Below, piece after piece: positions 1-8,917 of a DNA stretch of 64,000 nucleotides (position 1 is its first letter; every line of letters begins with the position of its first letter). The translations under genes and the position numbers were made by a program. The DNA is from Natrinema salinisoli. Lineage in GTDB: Archaea > Halobacteriota > Halobacteria > Halobacteriales > Natrialbaceae. Below the pieces are notes generated by a model. The model saw nothing but the letters and a program-made list of their open reading frames with translations. It did not search any database and had not been told where the DNA came from. The stretch lies in assembly GCF_020405205.1 (NCBI RefSeq), contig NZ_CP084470.1:248001-312000 (forward strand), in the 5' to 3' direction.

Positions 1-208
1 TTGTATCCTGCTATTCAATCCCGTTTTCCCAAAATGGTTACTATTAGTGCTATATAGGTGGTCGAACTCAGTGACTATATCGCCCACCTACCTACCGACC
101 GCTTCAGCGGGAAAGTGTCGAGGTAAGATGATTTCAACAGAGCCAATCAATTAAATGGTATTCATTCGCCGGTGAAGTCGGGACTCGGTGGCTCTGTACT
201 GAGCAATT

Positions 209-1225
209 CTACTCGAGGCATTCGCAGTCGCGTGCGACCTGCTGAATGGCGATACCGGCGATGTTCGCCCCGTACTCGGCGGTCCGACGGATACTGTCGA
301 GAAGGAGACCGACGACGTACGCCTCTGCGGGGTCGTCGTGCGTGTAGAGTTCCCGGTCCAACTTCCTGAGGTCGTCCGTGAGATCGTCCCGTTCGGTAAG
401 TGCGGTGTGTGCCCCCTCGATACCGGTGTCGGCAAGGATTACGTCCGCGGCAGTATCGATGACATGCCTGGAACTCGAGGCCAGCAAATCGATTCGATCC
501 TCGAAATTCGCCGGTATCGTGACCTCGGGATCGAGGGTGAAGCGAGCGATCTTCTCGGCGTGATCGGCAATGCGCTCGAACTGCCGGCTGACGTAGTAGT
601 ATTCGAACAGTTCGTCCCGGGTGTACTCGAGTTTCTCGACCTCGTGGAGGTTCGTCAGTGCCCGTCGGAAGTGGCGGGTCACCATTGCGAACAACTTGTC
701 GGCTTCGTTATCCCGGTCGATGACGCGCTGTGCCAGCGTCTCGTCGTCAGTCAGGACGGCACTCACCGCGTCACGGTGCATCCCGAGCATTACGAGGCGG
801 AGGCGCAGTGTCGACTTGCGTATGTCGACGTTCTCGGCGTCGATGAGGTTCGTCAGCTGGATCCTGGTGTCGCCGGCCTCCAGCAACTCGAATCCGGAGA
901 GGTTCGCGACCGTGTCCTCAACAACCGTACGGCGCTCAGCGGAATGGCCCGTCCTGTCGACCAACGTTACCGTATCGAAGCCGACGGCGTGAAGCGCGTG
1001 AATCCACTGTCTGATGCCGCTGTCCGAGTCAGTCGAGACGTCTACGGTCGTCGACCGCGTCTCAGTCGACCGGTCGGCCTCCGCCTCGACCAGCAGCGAA
1101 CCGTCGCCATTGGGATACAACGAGAGCGCTGACCCGGCGTCGATGCCGTGTTCCTGTGCCCACGACTTCGGAAGCGAGATCGTGTACGTCGTCCCTCCGG
1201 AGAGTTGGACTTTGCGTGTTTCCAT
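209..1225 (-). CDS. PhoU-domain regulator with AbrB-type N-terminus
   Basis: This 338-residue protein starts with a SpoVT/AbrB-like swapped-hairpin segment (METRKVQLSGGTTYTISLPK, about residues 1-45), followed by two helical PhoU repeats (about 115-335) with acidic helices such as DRDNEADKLF and ISRQFERIADHAEKIA-like text. In haloarchaea such fusions are thought to sense phosphate status and act on DNA through the AbrB head; that role is family knowledge, not seen here. A longer reading frame reaches 1330, but the METRKVQ start matches the domain boundary, so I chose 1225. It diverges from a second PhoU gene at 1422, and both sit beside the phosphonate genes rather than beside a pst operon, which suggests control of phn. 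Confidence 0.85.
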   Translation of the reverse strand: METRKVQLSGGTTYTISLPKSWAQEHGIDAGSALSLYPNGDGSLLVEAEADRSTETRSTTVDVSTDSDSGIRQWIHALHAVGFDTVTLVDRTGHSAERRTVVEDTVANLSGFELLEAGDTRIQLTNLIDAENVDIRKSTLRLRLVMLGMHRDAVSAVLTDDETLAQRVIDRDNEADKLFAMVTRHFRRALTNLHEVEKLEYTRDELFEYYYVSRQFERIADHAEKIARFTLDPEVTIPANFEDRIDLLASSSRHVIDTAADVILADTGIEGAHTALTERDDLTDDLRKLDRELYTHDDPAEAYVVGLLLDSIRRTAEYGANIAGIAIQQVARDCECLE

Positions 1226-1360
1226 ACGTGAACCGTCATGGGCCGATGAAACCTTAGATTTGGTATGAATAGTCCGTGCCGATAATGAGACGCATATATC
1301 AGTACACCATGCACAAGAGAGTTGATTCAAGATGGGATCGATTCGATTCAGTCATGAAGC

Positions 1361-1368
1361 TATATAAT
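1361..1368 (+). promoter_or_regulatory. Candidate TATA box for the HTH-PhoU gene
   Basis: TATATAAT lies about 55 bases before the start codon at 1422, in the 196-base gap between two divergent PhoU genes. This would place a transcript start near 1390 and leave a short leader. No mapping data support it. Confidence 0.35.
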
Positions 1369-1421
1369 CGTCCGAACAATTTGTGGACCAACCCTAATAC
1401 CGGCAGCCGCGACCAGCAGGT

Positions 1422-2327
1422 ATGTCCCGTCGAACATGGCAGCGCCCGCTGGGAACGGGTGGTCGTGACGCGACGCGTGCCCAGGTCGTCGAATCGATCG
1501 ACAGGATCGCACCGGAAACCAAAGAAGAACTGGCGCGCACTGTCGGCATCTCCGAACAGTATCTCTCGGAGCTGCTGCAGGAACTCAAAGCCGAAGAGAT
1601 AGTGCAAAAAGGCTACGTCGTTGACGACGCGGCGCTGTACGACAATTCGAGACATATCTCGAAACTGTTTGACGACGATCCCGACGGCGCGGAGATAGCA
1701 TCGGACGGAGAGACCAGTGATCGCGGGACGGAAGTACTGGAACTTCTCGACCGCCTGGAGTCAGTGACCACGCGCCAGTATGACGCCGCCCGTGCGGCAT
1801 TTCTCGGCGAGAGCGCAGAGCACTCAGCAAAGACTCTGGAGTCGCTCACCAACGAGCGCTACTCGGCGGTCCTCGCGGAATTGAAATCGTACACGTTGAC
1901 CACCGATTGGCCGAGCAACCGCGTCGCAGCGGACCTGTCGACCATCGCGACGAACCTCGAGATCGTCGGGGATCGTGCCTGCTTCATCGCTGATGTCGTC
2001 GACCGCGAAGGCACCGGCCCGAATGGAATCGTCGGCGAGCGGATGGCAGACATCTTCGCGTCGGGTACGCAGATCAACGAGTACTTCTCGGAAATCCTGT
2101 TCGACTGTGAGCTCACGGTCCATCGACAGCTCCGCGATCAGGAGGAGACCGTCCACCGAGACTTAGACGAACTGTTTGAGCTCGTGACGGCGTACGATCC
2201 GGACATGTACGGCTATCTGGTGACGGTTACGCGGGCGCTCGAGCGAGCGATCTATTACTGGGTCGACGCCGCGGAACTAGCGGTGCAAATACACTCCGGC
2301 CATCAGCCGGATCACGTCGAGATTTGA
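1422..2327 (+). CDS. HTH-PhoU phosphate-responsive regulator
   Basis: The 301-residue protein has an N-terminal winged-helix segment (about residues 10-65: ATRAQVVESIDRIAPETKEE, then ARTVGISEQYLSELLQELKA) and a helical PhoU-like region from about residue 100 to the end (motifs RQYDAARAAFLGESAEHS, RACFIADVVDREG, LERAIYYWVDAAELAVQI). It resembles haloarchaeal PhoU proteins in which a DNA-binding head replaces the AbrB head. It is divergent from the AbrB-PhoU gene at 209-1225, so the pair may share control sequences. A role in switching the phosphonate operons is inferred from position only. Confidence 0.8.
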   Translation: MSRRTWQRPLGTGGRDATRAQVVESIDRIAPETKEELARTVGISEQYLSELLQELKAEEIVQKGYVVDDAALYDNSRHISKLFDDDPDGAEIASDGETSDRGTEVLELLDRLESVTTRQYDAARAAFLGESAEHSAKTLESLTNERYSAVLAELKSYTLTTDWPSNRVAADLSTIATNLEIVGDRACFIADVVDREGTGPNGIVGERMADIFASGTQINEYFSEILFDCELTVHRQLRDQEETVHRDLDELFELVTAYDPDMYGYLVTVTRALERAIYYWVDAAELAVQIHSGHQPDHVEI

Positions 2328-2410
2328 AGTGCGCGGACTGACACCCATCCACGAACGACCGGCACGGGCTCCGTTAGGAACTGACCGAGCAAGCTCACAG
2401 CCGTCATCGA

Positions 2411-2720
2411 CCCACGACTGAAGTCATGGGCTTCCGCCTTGCATCTCTGTGAGCGAGCCCAGCCACTGTGGTCCGTGAACAGCAAGCGTTAGCTGCCACA
2501 GAGCTAGTCGCAGTGTACTCGTAGAGACGGTCGACACCGATCCCCCGCTCAGGAAAGACGTCCCGTCTCTCGGCGCGAACATAGTTGCCAAGTGGCGATA
2601 CATGTCGGTACTGACATTGGCGGCGGGGCATAGAGGCTTGACCTCCTCCACGCCCTGACGGACGTGGAATCCTACCATGGAATTTCCGCCGAGTGTGACG
2701 TTTGAGGTTCCAACCCGCAC
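2411..2720. mobile_element. Possible decayed IS200/IS605 (IS1341-type) end
   Basis: The 695-base gap from 2328 to 3022 has no convincing gene. It holds a near-perfect hairpin at 2411-2430 (CCCACGACT, two-base turn, AGTCATGGG, one G-T pair) followed by GGGCTTCCGCC, and a second stem at 2647-2668 (TCCACG / CGTGGA) followed by GAATCC. Hairpins of this type with this flanking wording are common at the ends of TnpB-bearing elements in haloarchaea. No TnpB coding sequence survives. The assignment rests on recognition of the hairpin style and is weak. Confidence 0.3.
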
Positions 2721-3022
2721 TTATGGGGAACCGGCGGCATACCGGAGAAACTCTCGTTTCCTCCCCTCTATAGGGCTGTGGCCCGGTCAATGAGACCCCA
2801 TCAAATACCATGTCATCGCCGTGTGAGGAACAGACCGCCTTCCTCACCACCCCTTGTCTGTTCGGGGACGGCATCTCACGGTATTCGTTTCATTTTCTAT
2901 TACACGGTGTCTCACCAAAATATTTACGAAAGAAATCCGGTCCAGCTACTGACAACAGGTGTCGAACAGACCCCATCGCTCGACCTGCGCCTGAAGACGC
3001 AGGTATGCGCTATTGGTCTGTA

Positions 3023-3691
3023 TCAGTCCGGGGTTGCCCGGTCAGTCTCTGCAGGCGCGTATCTCGAGAGAAAGGTATCCAGATCGCGGAACGCGTCGAG
3101 TCGCTCGGCCAGCGTCGCGTGGTCCCAGTGCCACCACTCGGTTGCCTCAATGCGAGCGGCCACGTCCTGGGGGAACCGCCGACGGATCGATTCGGCAGGG
3201 ACCCCACCGACGATGGTATAGGAGGGAACGTCCTTGGCGACGACGGCACCGGCACCGACGACCGCACCGTTACCGATAGTAACTCCAGGTAGGACGACCG
3301 CACCGTGCCCGATCCAGACGTCGTGACCGACCTCGACCGGCTGATCGGCCCGCCACTCGAAGATCGACTCGTCGTCGCTCCCGAGGTCGTACATCGCTGC
3401 CCGATAGGTGAAGTGGTGGGCCGTCGGGCGGTAGATCGGATGATTCGTCGGTCCGAGCCGGGCGTCGGCCGCGATATTGCCGAACTTCCCAACGGTGGCG
3501 TAATCGAGCTGGACGCGCTCCATGAGATAGGTGTAGTCACCGATGGCCGACTCGTTGAGCCGTGCGTTCCGCCGAACTTCGGTCCACGCACCGAGTTCGC
3601 TCTCGGTGATCGAGACGGGGTCGTGCAGCGTCGGTTCCGGCTCGAGCGTACGCGTCCGATCCGGTCCGTGGTCCTCGTAGTAGGTCATCAT
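3023..3691 (-). CDS. Phosphonate-associated hexapeptide acyltransferase
   Basis: This is a 222-residue left-handed beta-helix acyltransferase. Hexapeptide turns run through about residues 30-165 ([58 protein letters not shown]), with the usual C-terminal [13 protein letters not shown]. It matches the phosphonate-metabolism hexapeptide transferase family that travels with C-P lyase genes. An N-acetylating role, by analogy with PhnO on aminoalkylphosphonates, is inferred. Its ATG overlaps the phnE stop (ATGA, 3688-3691), so it is the last gene of the phnDCE operon. A second ATG at 3688 is an equally possible start. Confidence 0.85.
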   Translation of the reverse strand: MMTYYEDHGPDRTRTLEPEPTLHDPVSITESELGAWTEVRRNARLNESAIGDYTYLMERVQLDYATVGKFGNIAADARLGPTNHPIYRPTAHHFTYRAAMYDLGSDDESIFEWRADQPVEVGHDVWIGHGAVVLPGVTIGNGAVVGAGAVVAKDVPSYTIVGGVPAESIRRRFPQDVAARIEATEWWHWDHATLAERLDAFRDLDTFLSRYAPAETDRATPD

Positions 3692-4716
3692 TCGCGTCGC
3701 CCCATCGTTGAGGCGAGGATGTTCCTCGGCGCGTTGGCGAACGCCTCGATGATGCCCGACTTCTCGACATCGTCGTCGTCGCGGAGGGCCGAGCGGACGC
3801 GCTGGCTGACCAATTCGACTGAGCCTGCCAGCAGGAAGATGAGGATGATACAGGCCATCATCTCCGTGTAGTTGAACGTCTGGCGCTGGACGTACAGTTC
3901 GAGTCCGAGTCCACCGGCACCGATGATACCCAGCCCGATCGCGGCCCTGACGTTGTGTTCGAGGTCGAAGGCAATCCAGGCGATGAACTGCCGGAATACC
4001 TGACTCAACATACCGAAGGAGACGATCTGTGAACTGCTCGCGCCCGTCGAACGGATACCCTCGATCGGGCCGTCTTCGATCTCTTCGAGTTCATCGGTAA
4101 AGAGCCTCCCGAGGTAGCCAGTTGTATCAACCATGATCGCCAGGGCGCCAGTAAACGGTGTGACACCAGCCAGCGGAATTAAGATCAGAAACCACACCAG
4201 TCCCGGAATCGCACGGATGAGGCTCATCGTCCCGCGAAAGACGAAATTGAAGGGGTACGGAATGACCCGTTCGCTGGACATGACGCCGAAAAACAGAGCG
4301 AGCGGCAGGCCAAGTACCGTCCCGGCGAAAGCGACGGCCATTGTGACGAACATCGCGCCCCAGATAATCTGACCTCCCTCGACCGTGAGGATCAGGTTCT
4401 CTTCGATTATGAAGCTCACGTAGGCGCCCAGATCGACGAACGGGATGCCGAAGTACGTCGTCGGTGGGAAATACCCAAGCAGCGCGTCGTAGAACTGGTC
4501 GAGTTGGCCGACCAGTTCAGCCAGCTTGAACTCGATGAGGCGAAGACTAGCAAAAAACAGCAGATATGTGATGACGATCCCGGCGAATGCCCAGAGCCGC
4601 CGTTTCGTCTTGCGGCGTTTCAGGTCCTGAAGCTTCTGTTCGGCTGGCGAATCGCCGATATCGGCGTAGCCGAAGTACGCTGCGAGTGAGCTCCACTTCG
4701 AGGGCGGTGCACTCAT
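3688..4716 (-). CDS. phnE: Phosphonate ABC transporter permease PhnE
   Basis: The 342-residue protein has a cytoplasmic basic N-terminus ([10 protein letters not shown]), a first membrane helix at about 45-60, and a permease core of about five more helices. The EAA-loop region ([20 protein letters not shown]) contacts the ATPase, and [15 protein letters not shown] is typical of PhnE. It would form the membrane channel for phosphonates with PhnC and PhnD. There is only one permease gene, so it presumably works as a homodimer. The start overlaps the 3' end of phnC by four bases (4713-4716). Confidence 0.93.
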   Translation of the reverse strand: MSAPPSKWSSLAAYFGYADIGDSPAEQKLQDLKRRKTKRRLWAFAGIVITYLLFFASLRLIEFKLAELVGQLDQFYDALLGYFPPTTYFGIPFVDLGAYVSFIIEENLILTVEGGQIIWGAMFVTMAVAFAGTVLGLPLALFFGVMSSERVIPYPFNFVFRGTMSLIRAIPGLVWFLILIPLAGVTPFTGALAIMVDTTGYLGRLFTDELEEIEDGPIEGIRSTGASSSQIVSFGMLSQVFRQFIAWIAFDLEHNVRAAIGLGIIGAGGLGLELYVQRQTFNYTEMMACIILIFLLAGSVELVSQRVRSALRDDDDVEKSGIIEAFANAPRNILASTMGRRE

Positions 4717-5519
4717 GCTTCGATCCCCCGCTCGATGTCGCCGAGCGGTACCTCCTCGTCCTCCCTGTTCTCGGTTGTGCTCGCTTGCTCGGCGAGGCTG
4801 ACGGTCTCGACACTGCCATAGAGGTCGTCGATCAGCTCAGGGGTGAGTTCCCCCCGTCCGACATCGAACAGCTTCTGTCCATCACGGAGCCCGATAAACC
4901 GATCACCGAAGTAGGCGGCGACGTTCACTTGATGGAGGCTTACGAGCGCGGTCACATCGTGCTCCTTCGCCGCCTTACGGAGATACTCCATCACCGTCTC
5001 GGCACTGGAGGGATCGAGACTGGCGACCGGCTCGTCGGCCAGCAACAACTGCGGGTCCTGAACGAGTGCTCTGGCGATCCCGACGCGTTGCTGTTGACCG
5101 CCGGACATCTGTGCGACCTTCTGGTGACTCTCTTCCAGTAATCCGACTGTTTCGAGGGCTTCCAGCGCTCGGACCTTGTCCTCTTGAGACTGCCACTGGA
5201 GCATACTTCGGAGCATCGAGACGCGGTTGAGCGAGCCCGTCAACGCGTTGAGATACGCCGAGACACCCTCGACGAGGTTGTGCTGCTGGAAGATCATCCC
5301 GATATCAGTCTGCGAGCCCGAGACCTCCTCGTCCTCGAGATAGATGGCACCCTCCGTCGGCTCAGTCAACCCGTTGACACACCGCAGCAGCGTTGACTTA
5401 CCTGCACCGGACTCGCCCAGCAGGACGACGAACTCGTCTTCGATCTCGAAGGAGACGTCTTCGAGTGCGGTCACGTCTCCGTAGTGTTTCGACACGTTTT
5501 CGACTGTTAATGTACTCAT
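4713..5519 (-). CDS. phnC: Phosphonate ABC transporter ATPase PhnC
   Basis: The 268-residue ATPase has Walker A GESGAGKST (about residue 35), the Q-loop in IGMIFQQHNL, signature MSGGQQQRVGIARAL, Walker B LLLADEPVASLD and the switch His in VSLHQVN. It powers import with PhnE. A longer frame starts at 5534, but MSTLTVENVSKHYGD is the normal N-terminus, giving 5519. It lies 26 bases after phnD. The C-terminal tail of about 30 acidic residues is a common haloarchaeal extension. Confidence 0.93.
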   Translation of the reverse strand: MSTLTVENVSKHYGDVTALEDVSFEIEDEFVVLLGESGAGKSTLLRCVNGLTEPTEGAIYLEDEEVSGSQTDIGMIFQQHNLVEGVSAYLNALTGSLNRVSMLRSMLQWQSQEDKVRALEALETVGLLEESHQKVAQMSGGQQQRVGIARALVQDPQLLLADEPVASLDPSSAETVMEYLRKAAKEHDVTALVSLHQVNVAAYFGDRFIGLRDGQKLFDVGRGELTPELIDDLYGSVETVSLAEQASTTENREDEEVPLGDIERGIEA

Positions 5520-5545
5520 TTGATTAAAAATCACCAGGTTGACGG

Positions 5546-6571
5546 TTATTCTGAGGGATCGATACCGACTGCGTTCATGCGCTCGATGACCGGCTGGTAG
5601 TCGTCTATGGATGTGTCTTCCAGTGTCGTGAACGGCAGTTCTTCCTCGTTGTAGTCGTCAGGATAGTGCTGTTCGATCTTCTCTTGCGTAGAGTTGCGGA
5701 GGACCTCACCGACTTCCTCTTTTATGTCCGATTCCCAGGAGCTACGGGCGTACATCGGTTGTTTCGGTATCGGGAACGACCACCAGATCGGTTTGAACTC
5801 CGGCGTCTCGGTTCCCATCGTATCCAGGAACGAGCTGTTCTCCTCAACCCGGTCGGGTAGATCCGTTCCCTCTGGGATGTGCGGGATACCGTTGCCACCC
5901 CAAGTGGTCGCACCGTCGGCTTGGCCCTCGGCGAGTCGCTGGAGCGCTTGGTCGTGGTCAGTCCAACTGCCCTCGAAGTCGACCGGATCGTCCTTTGGCG
6001 CTCCACCGATATCGAGTCCGGCCTCCTGAAGCGTATAGAGCGCGAAGATCGAACCGCTCGTCGAGAGTCGGTCTGCGAAGGCCCACGTCTTCCCTTCGAC
6101 GTCGGTGCGTTCTTCGATATCCGAATCCGGCTGGACGAGCATCATCGAGAAGTAAAACGCCGAGCCGCCGGTGACGGTCGTCCCGTAGATGTCCATCATG
6201 TCCGGTTTCGAGAGCACCGTCACGTCGTCCATCCCGATCTCGGCCTGCTCGCTTTCCAGTGCTGGACGGATTGCCGAGTAGTCCGTCGGGACTTGCATCT
6301 CGAACTCTGCATCGTCGATTTCTGCGTTGAGGAGGTTCTGAACGGGTTTGTACCGACGGCGAGCGTCTGCCGGTGTCCCCGGTGTCAACAGCATCGTAAC
6401 GACGCTTTCGTCCGCGGTCCCGCCAATGACGCCCCCACAGCCTGCTAAACTCGCAGTGAGGGCGGTCGCCGCGGTCCCTGAAATGAACCCGCGTCGACCG
6501 ACTGAATGTCTTCGACTGTTTCCATTGAGTGTTGATTCGCCCATTCCGTCGTCGCTCTGTCTGTCAGACAT
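5546..6571 (-). CDS. phnD: Phosphonate-binding lipoprotein PhnD
   Basis: The protein has 341 residues from the MSDRQ start. It carries a twin-arginine signal (VGRRGFISGTAATALTAS) and a lipobox LAGC, so it is exported folded and held in the membrane by a lipid. The body is a PhnD-type periplasmic-binding fold (SVVTMLLTPGTPADARRRY, ESEQAEIGMDDVTVLSK, ADRLSTSGSIFALYTL, GNGIPHIPEGTDLP), the receptor feeding PhnCE. A start at 6544 (MGEST) would still keep the signal, whereas a start at 6649 adds an implausible leader. It diverges from phnG, with inverted repeats between them. Confidence 0.92.
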   Translation of the reverse strand: MSDRQSDDGMGESTLNGNSRRHSVGRRGFISGTAATALTASLAGCGGVIGGTADESVVTMLLTPGTPADARRRYKPVQNLLNAEIDDAEFEMQVPTDYSAIRPALESEQAEIGMDDVTVLSKPDMMDIYGTTVTGGSAFYFSMMLVQPDSDIEERTDVEGKTWAFADRLSTSGSIFALYTLQEAGLDIGGAPKDDPVDFEGSWTDHDQALQRLAEGQADGATTWGGNGIPHIPEGTDLPDRVEENSSFLDTMGTETPEFKPIWWSFPIPKQPMYARSSWESDIKEEVGEVLRNSTQEKIEQHYPDDYNEEELPFTTLEDTSIDDYQPVIERMNAVGIDPSE

Positions 6572-6676
6572 CAATTCGACACTGGAAAACCGACCGAATA
6601 ACGATTGACTGGGTAGAGTCCGAAGGCTCCGTATCAGTCCTTCTGCCACCTAGATATGTATCCCGACTATCACGCG

Positions 6677-6698
6677 GAGTACGTACCCGACCGTACTC
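6677..6698. promoter_or_regulatory. Inverted repeat between divergent phn operons
   Basis: GAGTACG (6677-6683) and its perfect complement CGTACTC (6692-6698) are separated by eight bases, giving a 15-base centre-to-centre spacing. The site lies in the 226-base space between phnD (start 6571) and phnG (start 6798). This is a plausible operator for one of the PhoU-type regulators; the binding protein is unknown. Confidence 0.45.
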
Positions 6699-6702
6699 GA
6701 CA

Positions 6703-6714
6703 CACCGATCGGTG
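6703..6714. promoter_or_regulatory. Perfect 12-base palindrome CACCGATCGGTG
   Basis: CACCGATCGGTG reads the same on both strands and lies four bases after the 22-base inverted repeat, 84 bases before the phnG start. Its place in the shared promoter region suggests an operator, but short GC-rich palindromes also arise by chance in this genome. Confidence 0.4.
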
Positions 6715-6797
6715 GGATCAACCCCGGCGACGAGCGATCCATAGAGAGTACCGAGAGAATCCTTATGCAGTCGTTTGGACGTGTTTCGACCGAGTGT

Positions 6798-7241
6798 ATG
6801 GTTGATCCACACGACAGATCCGATCGGTTCGAGCTGATCGCCGCCTGCGAGGGGGCGACACTCGCTCAGTTCGCCAACGACGTGCTCGAAGGGGACCCGC
6901 CGCTGTCGGTCCGTCAAGAACCACGGCCACAGTTACTGATGCAACAGGTGTGTGACCCGGTCGAACGTCGCCCGTTCAACCTCGGCGAAGTTCTGGTGAC
7001 ACCCGCGGAGGTCGAACTCGAAGGGACACGCGGCTTTGCCATGGTGCCGGGCAAGGGCGAACGGGCCGCGCTCTCGGGCGCGATCGTCGATGCTGCTGTC
7101 GCCGCGGGCCACGAGGAGACGCCCGCGATCGTTGCTGCCCTCGAAGACGTGGCCGCTCGGGAACGCGAGCAGCGACGACAGGATTGGGCCCAGAGCAAAC
7201 ACACCGCCGTCGAATTCGAGACGATGGAGGGGCAAGAGTGA
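6798..7241 (+). CDS. phnG: C-P lyase core subunit PhnG
   Basis: The 147-residue protein is near the usual PhnG length. Family features include RPQLLMQQVCDPVERRPFNL, GEVLVTPAEVEL and the stretch FAMVPGKGERAALSGAIVDA. PhnG, H, I and J form the C-P lyase core complex; PhnG with PhnI, H and L transfers phosphonate onto the C1 of ribose of a nucleoside triphosphate. The start at 6798 is preferred over 6765 because the first eleven residues of the longer form are not family-like. It is the first gene of a nine-gene operon. Confidence 0.9.
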   Translation: MVDPHDRSDRFELIAACEGATLAQFANDVLEGDPPLSVRQEPRPQLLMQQVCDPVERRPFNLGEVLVTPAEVELEGTRGFAMVPGKGERAALSGAIVDAAVAAGHEETPAIVAALEDVAAREREQRRQDWAQSKHTAVEFETMEGQE

Positions 7242-7783
7242 GAGCCCTCGGCATCGATCCCGTTCACGACACCCGCCGGACGTTCGACGGGCTACTGGAG
7301 GCGATGAGCCGGCCCGGAACCGTCCACGCCGTCCCAGCGCCCGCGGACCACGCCGTCGTGGCGACCCTCGTCGATCACGAGGTGACGCTGGCGACCGACG
7401 ACGAGACCGTGCGGGCCGCCCTGTCCGATCAGGGCCGGCTTCAACGCGCTCCGTTCGGGGAGGCGGACATCGTCCACGCCCGCGAACACCTCGATTGGGA
7501 TGTGCAGGACTGCAGGCGTGGCTCGCTGACCGAGCCCAGCGACGGGGCGACCGTCGTCTACCGCGTCGAAACACTCGACGACGACGCGGGCGACGGAACA
7601 ACACTGAGCCTCTCGGGCCCAGGTGTCGACGGGACGGCAATGCTATCGGTGGCGCTGCCCGAGACGGAACTGTCCGCACTCGCTGCGGCCCAGTCCGACT
7701 ACCCGCGCGGCGTCGACGCTATCTTCGCCACCGAGGATCGCGTGGCCGCACTCCCGCGGTCGGTAACGTTGGAGGTGGTCTGA
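7238..7783 (+). CDS. phnH: C-P lyase core subunit PhnH
   Basis: The 181-residue protein starts at a GTG overlapping the phnG stop (GTGA at 7238). Recognisable PhnH text includes HDTRRTFDGLLEAMSRPGTV near the N-terminus, GTTLSLSGPGVDGTAML in the middle and YPRGVDAIFATEDRVAALPR near the C-terminus. PhnH is a catalytically silent relative of PLP transferases that dimerises inside the core complex. An ATG at 7184 would add 18 unrelated residues inside phnG, so the coupled GTG is chosen. Confidence 0.9.
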   Translation: MRALGIDPVHDTRRTFDGLLEAMSRPGTVHAVPAPADHAVVATLVDHEVTLATDDETVRAALSDQGRLQRAPFGEADIVHAREHLDWDVQDCRRGSLTEPSDGATVVYRVETLDDDAGDGTTLSLSGPGVDGTAMLSVALPETELSALAAAQSDYPRGVDAIFATEDRVAALPRSVTLEVV

Positions 7784-8917
7784 GTGGGGTACGTCGCGGT
7801 TACTGCCGGGGAGGAACTCGTCGAGCGCGCCGAGCAGTTGTTCGAAAAACAGCGCATCGACGACGACTCCGACGATATCGGCGTCGATCAGATCGAGGGG
7901 CAACTCGGCCGCCTCACCGCACAGGCGATGAGTGAGGGCGGCCTCTACGCTCCGCGACTGGCCGCGCTGGCGATCAAGCAGGCCCAGGGCGACACGGTCG
8001 AGGCCGCGTTCCTGCTGCGGGCGTACCGCTCGACGCTGGAACGGTTCGACGAAACTGCCACAGCCGATCCGGCCGAAATTATCGCCAGTAGGCGGGTTTC
8101 ACCGGCGTTCAAGGACGTCCCCGGTGGCCAGATCCTCGGTGCGACCAAGGACTACACCCAGCGACTACTGGATTTCGATCTCGCTGACGACGATCCCGAG
8201 GACCCCACTGCCGAGTGGGACCTCGACGACGAGGGTGATCCCGAGCGGCTGACTAACGTCACGGAACTGCTCCGGGAAGAAGGGCTGTTGCACGAACCCG
8301 ACGAACCGATGGTCGACGAACCCAACGACACGACCCGGGAGTCGGTCACATACCCGCCCGAGCGCGACGAGGTCCTCCAAGAGCTAGCCCGCGGCGAGAC
8401 CGGCGCGGTGACCGCGCTGGGCTACTCCGCGCTGCGGGGGTACGGCCAGGTCCATCCGACGCTGGCGGAGGTTCGGGTCGGACGCCTGCCTGTCCGGATC
8501 GAACACCCGTACACCGGTGAGGAGGTGACCGTCACCCACACCGAGGTCACCGAGTCCGAGGCGGTCGTCCCCGTCTACGAGAAGCGCGAGGACCCACAGT
8601 TCGCGTTCGGATACGGGCTGACCTTCGGCCGCAACGAGCGCAAGGCTATCGGAATGACGGTTCTGGACGCCTCAATCCAGCTCGACAGCGACGACGAACC
8701 CGCCGAGAACGCCGAGTTCGTCCTCGACACGGTCGACGGGATGGACTCCTTCGGGTTCATCGAACACCTCAAACTGCCCCACTACGTCACGTTCCAGTCG
8801 ATCCTGGACCGCATCCGCGCCATCAGAGAGCGCAAGGGGTTGAGCGAGGGCGGCCGCATCGAAACCGGCGAACAACTCGCGGATCCAGCAGTCGCGGGAA
8901 CGAGTGACGATGACTGA
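7784..8917 (+). CDS. phnI: C-P lyase core subunit PhnI
   Basis: The 377-residue protein begins with GTG directly after the phnH stop (VGYVAVTAGEELVERAEQLF). PhnI text includes GGLYAPRLAALAIKQAQGD, SPAFKDVPGGQILGATKDYT, ALGYSALRGYGQVHPTLAEV and GYGLTFGRNERKAIGMTVLD. PhnI has nucleosidase activity and replaces adenine by phosphonate with the help of G, H and L. It is somewhat longer than the E. coli protein (354), mainly through an acidic insertion near residues 125-185. It overlaps phnJ by eight bases. Confidence 0.93.
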   Translation: MGYVAVTAGEELVERAEQLFEKQRIDDDSDDIGVDQIEGQLGRLTAQAMSEGGLYAPRLAALAIKQAQGDTVEAAFLLRAYRSTLERFDETATADPAEIIASRRVSPAFKDVPGGQILGATKDYTQRLLDFDLADDDPEDPTAEWDLDDEGDPERLTNVTELLREEGLLHEPDEPMVDEPNDTTRESVTYPPERDEVLQELARGETGAVTALGYSALRGYGQVHPTLAEVRVGRLPVRIEHPYTGEEVTVTHTEVTESEAVVPVYEKREDPQFAFGYGLTFGRNERKAIGMTVLDASIQLDSDDEPAENAEFVLDTVDGMDSFGFIEHLKLPHYVTFQSILDRIRAIRERKGLSEGGRIETGEQLADPAVAGTSDDD

